Assembly (NCBI RefSeq): GCF_030010215.1
Contig: NZ_JASCRR010000012.1
Location: 1 to 64,000, forward strand
Source of the DNA: Tianweitania sp. UT-5YL-CI-8
GTDB taxonomy: Bacteria > Pseudomonadota > Alphaproteobacteria > Rhizobiales > Rhizobiaceae
Length of the DNA: 64,000 bases
Reading direction: 5' to 3'
Shown here: positions 8,817 through 18,233 of the stretch, in pieces
Layout of the letters: every line of letters begins with the position of its first letter
Position numbering within the stretch: the stretch's first letter is position 1
The notes under the pieces: model-generated
Told to the model about the DNA's origin: nothing
Database searches by the model: none
The model's input: the letters and a program-made list of their open reading frames with translations, nothing else
Position numbers and translations under genes: made by a program

Positions 8817-9902
8817 ATGCGGGTAGGAATTGTCGGGGCGGGCTCGATCGCTTTCGCATCAGCGGTGCTCATCGAGCAGCAGGGGCACAAGCCAACCCTG
8901 TGGTCGCCCAGCGGCGAACGCACCAAGGCGTTGGCATCCGGCGAGGCGCTGGTCGCACAAGGCGCTATCGAAGGCACGTTCCACCCGGCTGTGGCCGAAA
9001 GCGCCGAAGCGCTTGTCGCCAATGCGGAAGCGCTGCTCATCGCGCTCCCGGCCTATGGCCACAAGACGGTTCTGGATGCGATTGCTCCGTACATTGCGCC
9101 GACCCAGATCGTCATTTTCAGCTCGCATGCTTCGTTTGGCGCGCTGTATCTGTCGCGCCTGCTGGCTGAACGCGGCGTGGTGGTGCCGATCGTCGCCTGG
9201 GGCACCACTGCGGTCTCCGGCCGTCAACTGAGCCCGACCCTGGTAAATGTGAACACCGTGCGCAAACAGGTCGATCTCGCCACCATACCTAGCTCCGAGA
9301 GCGCAAGGGGGCTCGCCGTCTGCCAGGATCTGTTCGGCGACCGTTTCCTCGACCGCAGAAGCCTGATGGCCATTGCGCTTTCCAATCTCAACCCGCAGAA
9401 CCATATGGGTATCGCACTAGGCAACATGACCCGCATGGAGCGCGGTGAAAGCTGGAGTCAGGGACAGAACGTAACGCCGAATGTCGGCCGCCTCCTGGAG
9501 GAGCTCGACAAGGAGCGGATCGCCATTGCGACCAAGCTGGGCCTGGATGTGCGCAACATCTTCCAGCATTTCCACCTGTCCTTCCATGTGCCGGTGAACT
9601 CCATCTCGCAGATGAACCAGGAGATGCATGAAGCCGGCAATGGCGGCCGCGGCCCCGCCACGGCGGACAGCCGCTATGTCACGGAAGACGTTCCGTTCGG
9701 CCTGGTGGCGACAGCAAAGATCGGGCGCCTCGCAGGCTATCCGGCTGAACTGCATGAGGCGGGCGTCCGTATCTTCTCGGCGATGTATGGCCGCGATTTC
9801 ATGGCCGAGAACGATCTTCTCACTGCGCTCGATCTCGACGCCATTTCGCTGGACGATCTCAATGTTCTGTGCAGCAAAGGGTTCGCAGCAAAAGCGGCCT
9901 GA
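8817..9902 (+). CDS. Octopine/nopaline dehydrogenase-family protein
   Basis: A 361-residue NAD(P)-dependent dehydrogenase. The N-terminal Rossmann motif GAGSIA is at residues 7-12. The C-terminal opine-dehydrogenase domain has the conserved NP-x-x-H element (NLNPQNHMG, His at 196) matching the catalytic histidine region of octopine dehydrogenase. Opine dehydrogenases reductively join an amino group to a keto acid or catalyse the reverse oxidation. The family also holds many uncharacterised bacterial enzymes, so the substrate is open. ATG 8817 has AGAGGAA upstream. It closes the cluster that starts with the ABC importer. Confidence 0.83.
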   Translation: MRVGIVGAGSIAFASAVLIEQQGHKPTLWSPSGERTKALASGEALVAQGAIEGTFHPAVAESAEALVANAEALLIALPAYGHKTVLDAIAPYIAPTQIVIFSSHASFGALYLSRLLAERGVVVPIVAWGTTAVSGRQLSPTLVNVNTVRKQVDLATIPSSESARGLAVCQDLFGDRFLDRRSLMAIALSNLNPQNHMGIALGNMTRMERGESWSQGQNVTPNVGRLLEELDKERIAIATKLGLDVRNIFQHFHLSFHVPVNSISQMNQEMHEAGNGGRGPATADSRYVTEDVPFGLVATAKIGRLAGYPAELHEAGVRIFSAMYGRDFMAENDLLTALDLDAISLDDLNVLCSKGFAAKAA

Positions 9903-10039
9903 CGCATCGCTGTTACCGCTCGTCCACCGAATGCGGCGAGCGGATGGAATGTAGATGACGGCGGGAGGTGTAGTCTCTTCGTCGTCCTTTCCCAATGCTG
10001 TGACGCGACCCGTGGCGCAGCGCAAACGAGGCTTGTGCC

Positions 10040-11233
10040 ATGAACGCCTTTACCGCCTATCTGTCCCGCGAATTGGAAACGCTCAAGGCGGACGGCCTTT
10101 ACAAGAGCGAGCGGGTCATCACCTCGACCCAAAGTGCTGAGATCGTCGTCGCGGGCGGTGCAAAAGTGCTGAACTTCTGTGCCAACAACTATCTCGGCCT
10201 CGCGGACAGCGAAGCTTTGCGGGACGCTGCCAAGCAGGCGCTCGACCGCTATGGCTACGGCATGGCCTCGGTACGGTTCATCTGCGGCACGCAGGAGGAA
10301 CACAAGGAGCTCGAGGCGAAGATTTCCGGCTTTCTCGGCATGGAGGATACGATCCTCTATTCTTCCTGCTTCGATGCCAATGGCGGTCTGTTCGAAACGC
10401 TTCTGGGTGAGGAGGATGCGATCATTTCCGACGCGCTCAACCACGCGTCGATCATCGACGGCGTTCGCCTGTCGAAAGCAAGGCGCTTCCGCTATGCTAA
10501 CAACGACATGGCGGCGCTGGAAAAGGAACTGAAGAAGGCAGAAGGCTCGCGCTTCAAACTTATTGCCACCGACGGTGTGTTCTCGATGGATGGCATCATC
10601 GCCAATCTCCGCGGGGTCTGCGATCTTGCCGAAAAATATGGCGCGATGGTCATGGTGGACGACAGCCACGCCGTAGGCTTCGTCGGCAAGAACGGCCGTG
10701 GCTCGGCCGAGCATTGCGGCGTCGAGGGCCGGATCGACATCATCACCGGCACGCTCGGCAAGGCGCTGGGTGGCGCCTCCGGCGGCTATACGTCGGCTAA
10801 GAAGGAGGTTGTCGAATGGCTTCGGCAGCGTTCGCGCCCCTATCTGTTTTCAAACACGTTGGCGCCCGCAATCGCCGGCGCATCAATCAGGGTTCTCGAA
10901 CTCGTCGCGGGCGGCGACGATCTTCGCGCAAAACTCGAAGACAACGCCCGGCATTTTCGCACGGAGATGACCAAGCTTGGCTTCACGCTGGCGGGTGCCG
11001 ATCATCCGATCATCCCGGTGATGCTGGGCGACGCCGCGTTGGCACAGGCGATGGCGGCGAAAATGCTGGAGCGCGGCATCTATGTCATCGGCTTCTCATT
11101 TCCGGTGGTGCCGAAAGGCCAGGCGCGTATCCGCACGCAGATGTCGGCGGCGCATTCCATCGCCGACATCGACCGCGCGGTGCAGGCATTCGGCGAGGTC
11201 GGCAAAGAACTGGGGATTGTCGGTTGGAGTTAA
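10040..11233 (+). CDS. kbl: 2-amino-3-ketobutyrate CoA ligase (glycine C-acetyltransferase)
   Basis: A 397-residue PLP enzyme of the alpha-oxoamine synthase family. It cleaves 2-amino-3-oxobutyrate with CoA to glycine and acetyl-CoA, the second step of threonine breakdown. The Schiff-base lysine is in [10 protein letters not shown] (K241), and the cofactor pocket motif VDDSHAVGF is near residue 206. Length and the following tdh gene agree with E. coli Kbl. ATG 10040 has a GAGG Shine-Dalgarno. Confidence 0.97.
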   Translation: MNAFTAYLSRELETLKADGLYKSERVITSTQSAEIVVAGGAKVLNFCANNYLGLADSEALRDAAKQALDRYGYGMASVRFICGTQEEHKELEAKISGFLGMEDTILYSSCFDANGGLFETLLGEEDAIISDALNHASIIDGVRLSKARRFRYANNDMAALEKELKKAEGSRFKLIATDGVFSMDGIIANLRGVCDLAEKYGAMVMVDDSHAVGFVGKNGRGSAEHCGVEGRIDIITGTLGKALGGASGGYTSAKKEVVEWLRQRSRPYLFSNTLAPAIAGASIRVLELVAGGDDLRAKLEDNARHFRTEMTKLGFTLAGADHPIIPVMLGDAALAQAMAAKMLERGIYVIGFSFPVVPKGQARIRTQMSAAHSIADIDRAVQAFGEVGKELGIVGWS

Positions 11234-11291
11234 ACTCTCTCGCGGGAGAGTCGACGAACGCTCGAAATGAAGTGAAGAGCGCGAGCCGGGG

Positions 11292-11311
11292 GGGGACAAT
11301 CAATTGTCCCC
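11292..11311. repeat. Perfect 9-bp inverted repeat between kbl and tdh
   Basis: GGGGACAAT, a CA spacer, then ATTGTCCCC. A second smaller hairpin (ACTCTC...GAGAGT) lies just after the kbl stop, near 11236-11253. Without a T run this is not a standard terminator. It may be an operator, a processing hairpin or a small intergenic repeat element. Confidence 0.6.
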
Positions 11312-11358
11312 GCGTTTCGCGCCAACCCTTTTCACAAAGAGGAGGGTAAGGAGAAGAA

Positions 11359-12393
11359 ATGTCCAACATGATGCGCGCCCTGGTGAAGGCGAAATCCGAG
11401 CCGGGAATATGGATGGAGCACGTTCCCGTCCCGGAGATCGGACCGAACGACGTCCTGATCAAGATCAACAAGACGGCGATCTGCGGTACCGATGTCCATA
11501 TCTACAATTGGGACGAGTGGGCGCAGAAGACTGTTCCCGTGCCTATGGTCACGGGACATGAATTTGTCGGCGAGATCGCCGATCTCGGCCGTGCGGTCAC
11601 CCAATACAAGGTCGGTCAGCGGGTTTCGGGCGAAGGTCATATCGTGTGCGGCCATTGTCGCAACTGCCGCGCCGGGCGCGGGCATCTCTGCCGCAACACG
11701 CTGGGTGTAGGCGTCAACCGTCCCGGCTCCTTCGCCGAGTATCTGACTATCCCCCACAACAATGTCGTGCCGATTCCCGACGATGTGCCCGATGAAATCG
11801 CGGCGATCTTCGACCCGCTGGGCAACGCCGTCCACACAGCTTTGTCGTTCGATGTCGTTGGCGAGGACGTGCTCGTCACCGGGGCCGGACCGATCGGCAT
11901 CATGGGTGCGCTCGTCGCGCAGAGCGTCGGCGCCCGGAAGGTGGTGATCACCGACATCAACCCTGTGCGGCTGGAACTGGCGCGGAAACTGGGGGTCCGC
12001 TACGTCGTCGATACATCGCGTGAAAAGCTCAAGGACATCATGCCCACCATCGGCATGACCGAAGGCTTCGATGTCGGGCTTGAAATGTCGGGGGCAGCGC
12101 CTGCCTTCCGCGACATGATCGACACGATGAACAATGGCGGCAAGATCGCCATTCTCGGCATCGCGCCGACCGGTTTCGAGATCGACTGGAACAAGGTTAT
12201 CTTCAAGATGCTGCATCTGAAGGGCATCTACGGCCGCGAAATGTTCGAGACCTGGTACAAGATGATCGCGCTGGTGCAAGGGCCTCTCGACGTTTCGGGC
12301 CTGATCACCCACCGCATCGGCATCGACGATTTCCAGACCGGCTTCGATGCCATGCGAGACGGCAGCGCGGGCAAGGTCGTCATGGATTGGTGA
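11359..12393 (+). CDS. tdh: L-threonine 3-dehydrogenase
   Basis: A 344-residue zinc medium-chain dehydrogenase that oxidises threonine to 2-amino-3-oxobutyrate, which Kbl then cleaves. The catalytic zinc ligands are visible (C42; H67-E68 in GHEFVG), as are the structural-zinc cysteines C97, C100, C103 and C111 in [16 protein letters not shown]. The nucleotide-binding segment is [13 protein letters not shown] 11359 follows AAGGAGAAG; a second ATG four codons in is less well placed. It is co-directional with kbl across a 125-base gap holding hairpins. Confidence 0.97.
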   Translation: MSNMMRALVKAKSEPGIWMEHVPVPEIGPNDVLIKINKTAICGTDVHIYNWDEWAQKTVPVPMVTGHEFVGEIADLGRAVTQYKVGQRVSGEGHIVCGHCRNCRAGRGHLCRNTLGVGVNRPGSFAEYLTIPHNNVVPIPDDVPDEIAAIFDPLGNAVHTALSFDVVGEDVLVTGAGPIGIMGALVAQSVGARKVVITDINPVRLELARKLGVRYVVDTSREKLKDIMPTIGMTEGFDVGLEMSGAAPAFRDMIDTMNNGGKIAILGIAPTGFEIDWNKVIFKMLHLKGIYGREMFETWYKMIALVQGPLDVSGLITHRIGIDDFQTGFDAMRDGSAGKVVMDW

Positions 12394-12483
12394 TGCCAAC
12401 GAAGCGTCGAAGATGCGTCGGGCTTTGAATTCTAATGAGAGGCGGGGCCTGAGGGTGCGCAGTCGAAACTTTGAAGCCGCCGC

Positions 12484-13830
12484 ATGCCTGACGCCAGGAC
12501 GGTGTCGCCCGTGAACACCTTGCCGCCGGTGGACTTGCGGGAAGATTGGAACCGCCGGATGATCGTACTGGCGTTCCCGATCATTCTGGCTAATCTTGCC
12601 CAGCCCGTCCTGTCGCTGGTCGATACGATGGTGGCCGGGCACCTGCCCGGGCCGTGGTATCTTGGCGGCGTCGCGCTCAGCGGCGTGCTGTTCAACTTCC
12701 TGTTCTGGAGCTTCAGCTTCCTGCGCATGGCCACCACCGGCCTGGTGGCGCAGGCGTGGGGCGCGGACGACGCCACGCTGATGCGCAAGCATCTGCTCCG
12801 GGCGCTTCTCATTGCCACCACGGCCGGCGCTGTCATCGTCATTCTGCAAAAGCCGATCATTGAGGTCGGCCTCACATTCCTTGGCGGAAGTGAAGCAGTC
12901 TATCAAAGCGCGGTGGCCTATGCTTCCGCGCGGATATGGTCGGCGCCGGCCGCCTTGGGAAATTTCGTCGTGCTCGGCTATCTGCTTGGGTGCCAGCGCG
13001 TGATGATCTCGCTGGCGCTGCAAGTCGTGCTCAACGTCATCAACCTCGCCGCCACGTTGACGCTGGTCTTCGTGTTCGATTGGGGCGTGGCCGGCATCGG
13101 CGCCGGCACGGCTATCGCCGAGTGGATCGCCTTCATCATCGGCCTGATGATCGTCAGGCCGTTCAGCGAGCGCCAGGCCTTGGTGTTGCGCCACCTGCTG
13201 GATGGGGCGGCCATTCGCCGGCTGTTCGCGGTCAATCGCGACATCTTCCTGCGTAGCCTGCTTCTCTTGGTCTGCTTCGGATGGTTTGCCCGAAGCGGGG
13301 CTGCGGAGGGCGACGCTATCCTTGCGGCCAACGCGGTTCTGCTCAATCTGCATGGCATCATGTCCTATGGTCTGGACGGGTTTGCGCATGCCACCGAAAC
13401 CCTGGTCGGGTCCGTCATCGGAGCGCGCCGCAAGGACGCCTTCTACCGCGTCGTCAAAGCGGCATTCCTATGGTCTGGCCTGGTGGCGCTGCTGTTCTCG
13501 CTCTGCTACGCCTTGGGCGGCCCCGCGATCATTGCCATGCTGACCAATCAGCAGGAGGTGCGCGCGGCGGCCATCGAGTTCCTGCCTTATGTCGTCATCC
13601 TGCCGATCATTTCCGTGAGCAGCTATATGCTCGACGGCGTGTTCATCGGCGCGCTGCGGACGCGCGACCTGCGCAATAGCATGTTCATATCAACGGTGCT
13701 CTTTCTCGCGACAGCCTATGTCCTGCAGCAGCTGGCGGGCAATCATGGCCTCTGGCTTGCCATGATCGTGCTGATGATTGCGCGCACGGTCACCCTCGGG
13801 CTCAAGCTCAAGCATATCGTGGCGAATTGA
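12484..13830 (+). CDS. MATE-family efflux transporter (DinF-like)
   Basis: A 448-residue integral membrane protein with about twelve hydrophobic segments in two similar halves, as in the MATE multidrug/toxin exporters. The first half shows the conserved opening PIILANLAQPVLSLVDTMVAGHL, close to the DinF branch. These antiporters export cationic compounds in exchange for H+ or Na+. It begins 90 bases after tdh. Substrate and regulation cannot be read from the sequence. Confidence 0.9.
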   Translation: MPDARTVSPVNTLPPVDLREDWNRRMIVLAFPIILANLAQPVLSLVDTMVAGHLPGPWYLGGVALSGVLFNFLFWSFSFLRMATTGLVAQAWGADDATLMRKHLLRALLIATTAGAVIVILQKPIIEVGLTFLGGSEAVYQSAVAYASARIWSAPAALGNFVVLGYLLGCQRVMISLALQVVLNVINLAATLTLVFVFDWGVAGIGAGTAIAEWIAFIIGLMIVRPFSERQALVLRHLLDGAAIRRLFAVNRDIFLRSLLLLVCFGWFARSGAAEGDAILAANAVLLNLHGIMSYGLDGFAHATETLVGSVIGARRKDAFYRVVKAAFLWSGLVALLFSLCYALGGPAIIAMLTNQQEVRAAAIEFLPYVVILPIISVSSYMLDGVFIGALRTRDLRNSMFISTVLFLATAYVLQQLAGNHGLWLAMIVLMIARTVTLGLKLKHIVAN

Positions 13831-13983
13831 CGAACGGCAAACAGCTCAGCTTCACCAAGGATTGAACGTCGATGGCTGGCGCCGAGCTATCCAGGCTTCA
13901 TGAAATTGCCTAAAAGCTGCGCTTAGGGCTATCGATCAGACCAGTACGGCCAGGCGGAAACCTTGTGTTAACCAGCAGGACCG

Positions 13984-15045
13984 ATGCTTCGCGGTTTAAG
14001 AGCCCTTTTTACGCAACCAGACGTGATGACAAGAGTGCGCGCCATTTTCCGACGTAGCCATGCCTACTCCCTCCTGATCGCCACGAGCCTATTCCTGTCG
14101 GGATGCGTCTCGTCGGTGATGGATGTCGACACGCGCGCGATACAGCCCATCCCCGCCCGGTTGATGGGCGAGATGAACAAGAAGTCGATGTCGCCATCAT
14201 CGCCGATCGTTGTGCGCATCTTCAAGCAGGAGAGCGAACTCGAGATATGGAAGCGCGACAGGTCGGGCCGCTTCGCGCTCTTGAAGACCTACCCGATGTG
14301 CCGCTGGTCGGGAAAGCTTGGACCTAAGAAGCAGAATGGCGACCGTCAGGCGCCGGAAGGTTTCTACCACGTCAACGTCAACATGCTGAACCCGAAGTCG
14401 CAATACTATCTGTCCTTCAATCTCGGCTACCCCAACCGGCTTGAATCCGCACTTGGCTACACCGGCGAGGCGTTGATGGTCCATGGCGCCTGTTCGTCGT
14501 CCGGCTGCTATGCGCTGACCGATGATGGCGTGGCGGAAATCTATTCGGTGGTGCGCGAGGCATTGAAGGGCGGCCAGTCCTCGTTCCAGGTCCAGGCCTA
14601 TCCGTTCAAGATGACGCCTTCCAACATGGCGAAAAACCGCAACGACCCGAACTTCGCTTTCTGGAGCGACCTCAAGAAAGGTTATGACGCCTTCGAGGTG
14701 ACGCGCCAGCAGCCGAAAGTCTCCTATTGCGAAGGCCGCTATGTCTTCGACCGGACCTTCGAGGGCGGCGAGCCCACCGATCCGCTCGCGGCTTGCCCGC
14801 CGTCCCTGGAGCCGCCCGCGGTCGCGTCGCGCTGGCAGTCGGATGCCGCGGAAATCCAGAAGTTGATAGCTTCCGGCGTGCCGGTCGCCACCCACGCCTA
14901 TTCCGATGGCGGCATGCATCCGTCGTTCCGCAAGCTGCTGCAGAGCACTGGCGAAAAGGCATTGGCCAAGCGCACTTCGCAGACGGCGGTGCCGATCAGC
15001 CGCCCGGATGCAGCTCTCGCCGACCCGCATCTTCTGGCCAAGTAG
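13984..15045 (+). CDS. L,D-transpeptidase (YafK/ErfK type) lipoprotein
   Basis: A 353-residue cell-wall enzyme with a YkuD-type catalytic domain. The motif HGACSSSGCYAL (HG-x6-GC) supplies the catalytic histidine and cysteine. The N-terminus carries a basic region, a hydrophobic stretch and a lipobox (LFLSGC), so it is probably lipid-anchored in the periplasm. YafK-type enzymes act on peptidoglycan cross-links or on its link to lipoproteins. ATG 13984 has AGGA just upstream; ATG 14026 would give a more usual signal-peptide length and is a real alternative. Confidence 0.85.
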   Translation: MLRGLRALFTQPDVMTRVRAIFRRSHAYSLLIATSLFLSGCVSSVMDVDTRAIQPIPARLMGEMNKKSMSPSSPIVVRIFKQESELEIWKRDRSGRFALLKTYPMCRWSGKLGPKKQNGDRQAPEGFYHVNVNMLNPKSQYYLSFNLGYPNRLESALGYTGEALMVHGACSSSGCYALTDDGVAEIYSVVREALKGGQSSFQVQAYPFKMTPSNMAKNRNDPNFAFWSDLKKGYDAFEVTRQQPKVSYCEGRYVFDRTFEGGEPTDPLAACPPSLEPPAVASRWQSDAAEIQKLIASGVPVATHAYSDGGMHPSFRKLLQSTGEKALAKRTSQTAVPISRPDAALADPHLLAK

Positions 15046-15070
15046 CAGTTCGTTCGCCGGCCGGTTTCCG

Positions 15071-15688
15071 TCAGAACATCGCCGCCATGCCCATGGCTGC
15101 GAGTGCTGTGCCAAGCGCCACGTCCGCGTGGCGGCGATATCGCACGTAAAAGGCGCGGCAGGCCGAAGCCGATAGCGCAAGCCCGACAAGTCCGAACCAA
15201 ATTGCCGCCACGAGGAAGACGATAAGGCTGCTGCTTTGCGCGGATGTCTTGGCTGCAAGCGCGGACGAGGTGAAGAACAGCGCCGAGGCGGGATTGGCCA
15301 TGGCCGTCATGAACGCCAGCCGGAAATAGCCGGTGGCGGGAATGCGAGTTTCCCGCGCCAACAGCGCTGACGGCCTGATGGCGCGGTCTATGGCTCTTGC
15401 ACCCAACCACAGAAGAAAAACCCCGTACAACACCGCCGCGAGGTGGGCGCCCGCGGGACTGAGCGGCAGCGCGCCGGCGCTGCCGGCGATGACGCCCGAT
15501 AGGAGACTGGCACCCAAGGCGATACCGATGGCGGCGGCGAGCGCGGTGTTTCGGCACGAGGTCAGTCCCGCCTGTGCCACGACAGCGAAATTCGGCCCCG
15601 GCAGCATGGCCAACAAGGCATAGGACAACGCGAACGGCAGAAGGTCTGTCGCGGCGAACGGACTGGTTTCGATCATCTCTAGGATCAT
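15071..15688 (-). CDS. LysE-family amino-acid exporter
   Basis: A membrane protein of about 205 residues with five to six hydrophobic segments and the LysE/RhtB opening (ALLAMLPGPNFAVVAQAGL). The family exports amino acids or their derivatives. The start is taken at 15688; ATG 15676 (MIETSPF) is almost equally likely. It converges on the L,D-transpeptidase gene and diverges from the LuxR-type pair. Confidence 0.85.
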   Translation of the reverse strand: MILEMIETSPFAATDLLPFALSYALLAMLPGPNFAVVAQAGLTSCRNTALAAAIGIALGASLLSGVIAGSAGALPLSPAGAHLAAVLYGVFLLWLGARAIDRAIRPSALLARETRIPATGYFRLAFMTAMANPASALFFTSSALAAKTSAQSSSLIVFLVAAIWFGLVGLALSASACRAFYVRYRRHADVALGTALAAMGMAAMF

Positions 15689-15758
15689 CCATCCCGGCCG
15701 GCATCCCTCAATGCGTGGCCTGCAATTCGGCAAGGACAGTGTTCCCGTCAGGCCTCCG

Positions 15759-15786
15759 CCACAAGTCGGCAAATGCCGACTTGTGG
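15759..15786. repeat. Perfect 13-bp inverted repeat between lysE-like and luxR-like genes
   Basis: CCACAAGTCGGCA, an AA spacer, then TGCCGACTTGTGG, all perfectly paired. It lies in the divergent intergenic region, about 70 bases upstream of the exporter start. A further 10-bp palindrome, ATACCGGTAT, lies at 15810-15819. The symmetry suits a strong hairpin or a dimeric-protein operator. Confidence 0.7.
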
Positions 15787-15965
15787 TCGTCTTTACGCAA
15801 GGTCATGATATACCGGTATGCAGATGTGATTGGACCGGAGCATGGCGTGAGGCCGAGCGCTTGTGGGGCGGGTCGACTTTCCAAGCTTGGCTTCGGGAAG
15901 CAGATTTTTTGTCGCCTCCGCTTCCGCCAAACCGTCCTTCAGCCACCTACCAGACCGGTCCGGTC

Positions 15966-17093
15966 ATGATCGTCGGGCTCGACGACCGGATCTACGAGGC
16001 CGCTCTGGTGCCCGAACTATGGCCGGACGTTCTCGATCGGATCGGCGCGGTGTCGGGCTCCGCATCTGGTTCCATCCTTGCGTTCTCGGCGCCGGATTCG
16101 CCGCCGCGCTACAAAACGACCTCCCTGACCGAGGCGTCGCTTCACGCCTTCACGACTTCGGACCAGTGGCGCGACAGCCAGCGCGCGCAATTCCTGTTCA
16201 CCGACGGTGTCCCAGATGTCTTCTCGCAATTCGTCTATATGAGCGACTTCATGACCGCCGAGCAGTTGGCGGCCGATACTGTCGAGGCCAATCTGCGAGA
16301 CTTAGGGCTCGGCCAGCAAATCACCACGGTCATTCCGATGCCGAGCCGCGAGGTGGTGAGCTTCACTTGGGAGCGCCGCCTTGGCGAGGGGCGTCACGAT
16401 CCCGCCAGCATCGGATTGCTTGACAGTTTGCGGCCCCATCTCGCCCGCGCCGGCCTGATTTCGGCACGCCTCAATCTCGAGCGTGCGCGCGCCACCGTAT
16501 CTGCGCTGGATGCGATCGGCTTGCCGGCAGCGGTGCTGACGCGGGCGGGCATCGTGCTTGCCGCCAATGCTCTGCTGGAGGCGCTTGGGGTGGTCTTCCG
16601 CCCATCAGCCTTTGGTGGGCTGAGCATTTCTGACGAAAAGGCCGACGCCCTTCTGCGCAAGGCTTTGGCTGCCTTGGCGGTCAACCATTCGTCCGGGTCG
16701 ATCCCGATCAAGTCAAGCGAAGGGCGCGCGCCTATGGTGGTGCATCTGCTGCCGGTGAAAGGCATGGCGCATGACCTGTTTGCCGGCGGCAACGTGCTGC
16801 TCGTCGTCACCGCGCTGACGGTTCAGGGAGGCGCGCCGGCCCCGCATGTGTTGCACGGGCTGTTCGACCTCACGCCATCCGAATCGCGCCTCGCGGCTGT
16901 TTTGTCCCGCGGGTTGTCGATTGCCGAGGCGGCGGATCGGATGGGGACCACGGTGAAAACAGCGCGGACCTATCTGGAACGCATCTTCGTCAAGACCGGC
17001 ACCAACCGGCAAAGCCAGCTGATGGCGCTACTCCAGGGCGTTGGCCACCCCTTTCCGGGATTGCACCGAGAGAGCCAGGAAGGCAAGGTGTAG
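15966..17093 (+). CDS. LuxR-type HTH regulator, tandem copy 1
   Basis: A 375-residue protein with a C-terminal LuxR/NarL-type helix-turn-helix (about residues 305-360: DLTPSESRLAAVLSRGLSIAEAA, then VKTARTYLERIF). The N-terminal ~290 residues match no sensor domain I recognise, but are shared with the next gene. Common stretches include RATVSALDAIGLPAAVL and the opening IYEAA-x2-PELWP. ATG 15966 is chosen because similarity to the neighbour starts there; the upstream in-frame extension looks non-coding. It is 9 bases from its paralogue. Confidence 0.78.
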   Translation: MIVGLDDRIYEAALVPELWPDVLDRIGAVSGSASGSILAFSAPDSPPRYKTTSLTEASLHAFTTSDQWRDSQRAQFLFTDGVPDVFSQFVYMSDFMTAEQLAADTVEANLRDLGLGQQITTVIPMPSREVVSFTWERRLGEGRHDPASIGLLDSLRPHLARAGLISARLNLERARATVSALDAIGLPAAVLTRAGIVLAANALLEALGVVFRPSAFGGLSISDEKADALLRKALAALAVNHSSGSIPIKSSEGRAPMVVHLLPVKGMAHDLFAGGNVLLVVTALTVQGGAPAPHVLHGLFDLTPSESRLAAVLSRGLSIAEAADRMGTTVKTARTYLERIFVKTGTNRQSQLMALLQGVGHPFPGLHRESQEGKV

Positions 17094-17102
17094 GGTTGCC
17101 CG

Positions 17103-18212
17103 ATGGGTTTTGAGCCGATGACGGAGACGCTGGTCGAACGCATCTACGAGGCGGCTTTCTTGCCCGACCTCTGGCCGGAGGTTTTAGGCGCCGTCAGCAC
17201 ACTCTCCGGCTCGGTGAGCGGCGAATTCCAGATTCTGTCGCTCGATGCGCCGCCGCGCTGGAAAGCGACGGAGATCACTCACGATGTCCTGGGCGGTTTC
17301 ATCCGTGACGGTCTGTGGCGGGACTGCGAGCGGCCGGCACAGCTTCTGGCCGTCAACTATCCCGGCTTCCTCTGCGATATCGACTACATGACGCCCGAGC
17401 AGATCGCGCGCGATCCGGTTCGGCGTCTGCTCAAGGATATCGGACTCGGCTGGCAGCTCGGCTCGCTCATCCATATGCCAACCGGCGAGATTGCCGCGAT
17501 GACCTTCGAACGCTGGGTCGAAAACGGCCGGCCGAGCGCTGCCAATGTCGCGGTGCTCGACGGTCTGCGGCCACATATGGCGCGCTCTGCGCTGATTGCC
17601 GCCCGGCTCAAGCTGGAACGCGCGCGCGCCACGGTGTCGGCGCTCGATGCAATCGGCCTGCCTGCGGCCGTGCTTTCTTCCGCAGGCCAACTGCTGACCG
17701 CCAACGCCCTGTTCGAGAACCAGTCCAACGTGTTTCGTCCGGCCGCCTTCGGCATGGTGTCGCTCGACCACGATCAGGCCGACGCTGCATTCAAGTCGAC
17801 GCTGGAAACGGTGCGGCGCGGCGGTGCAAGCCATGTCCTGTCCATACCCCTGCCGGCTTCGGAGAGCCGGTCGGCGCTGGTGCTGCACATCATCCCACTG
17901 CGGCGAAGCGTTCATGACATTTTCTCTGGCGCCGACATTTTGATTGCCGCGACCTCCGTCTCGTCAGAGAGCCTCGCGCCGTCTCCCGCGATACTGACGG
18001 GGCTGTTCGATCTCAGCCCGGCCGAGGCGAGGTTGGCCTCGGAGCTTGCCGGCGGAAAGTCGCTGAAAGAGGCGTCGGCCGAGCTGCAACTCACCTTCAA
18101 AAGCGGGCGCACCTATCTGGAGCGCATCTTTCTGAAGACCGGAACCCACCGGCAAAGCGAACTGGCGGCGATGCTAAGATCGGTGGAGCCTGTGCGGCGC
18201 GCAGCCGAGTGA
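17103..18212 (+). CDS. LuxR-type HTH regulator, tandem copy 2
   Basis: A 369-residue paralogue of the preceding gene, alike along its full length. It shares the N-terminal IYEAAFLPDLWPEVL, a central LERARATVSALDAIGLPAAVL and a C-terminal LuxR-type HTH (LSPAEARLASELAGGKSLKEAS, then KSGRTYLERIFLKTGT). ATG 17118 is an alternative start. The pair arose by tandem duplication and has clearly diverged. No autoinducer-binding, receiver or PAS signature is visible, so the signal is unknown. Confidence 0.78.
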   Translation: MGFEPMTETLVERIYEAAFLPDLWPEVLGAVSTLSGSVSGEFQILSLDAPPRWKATEITHDVLGGFIRDGLWRDCERPAQLLAVNYPGFLCDIDYMTPEQIARDPVRRLLKDIGLGWQLGSLIHMPTGEIAAMTFERWVENGRPSAANVAVLDGLRPHMARSALIAARLKLERARATVSALDAIGLPAAVLSSAGQLLTANALFENQSNVFRPAAFGMVSLDHDQADAAFKSTLETVRRGGASHVLSIPLPASESRSALVLHIIPLRRSVHDIFSGADILIAATSVSSESLAPSPAILTGLFDLSPAEARLASELAGGKSLKEASAELQLTFKSGRTYLERIFLKTGTHRQSELAAMLRSVEPVRRAAE

Positions 18213-18233
18213 CGCGCGCCGCTGTTTCGGCAA

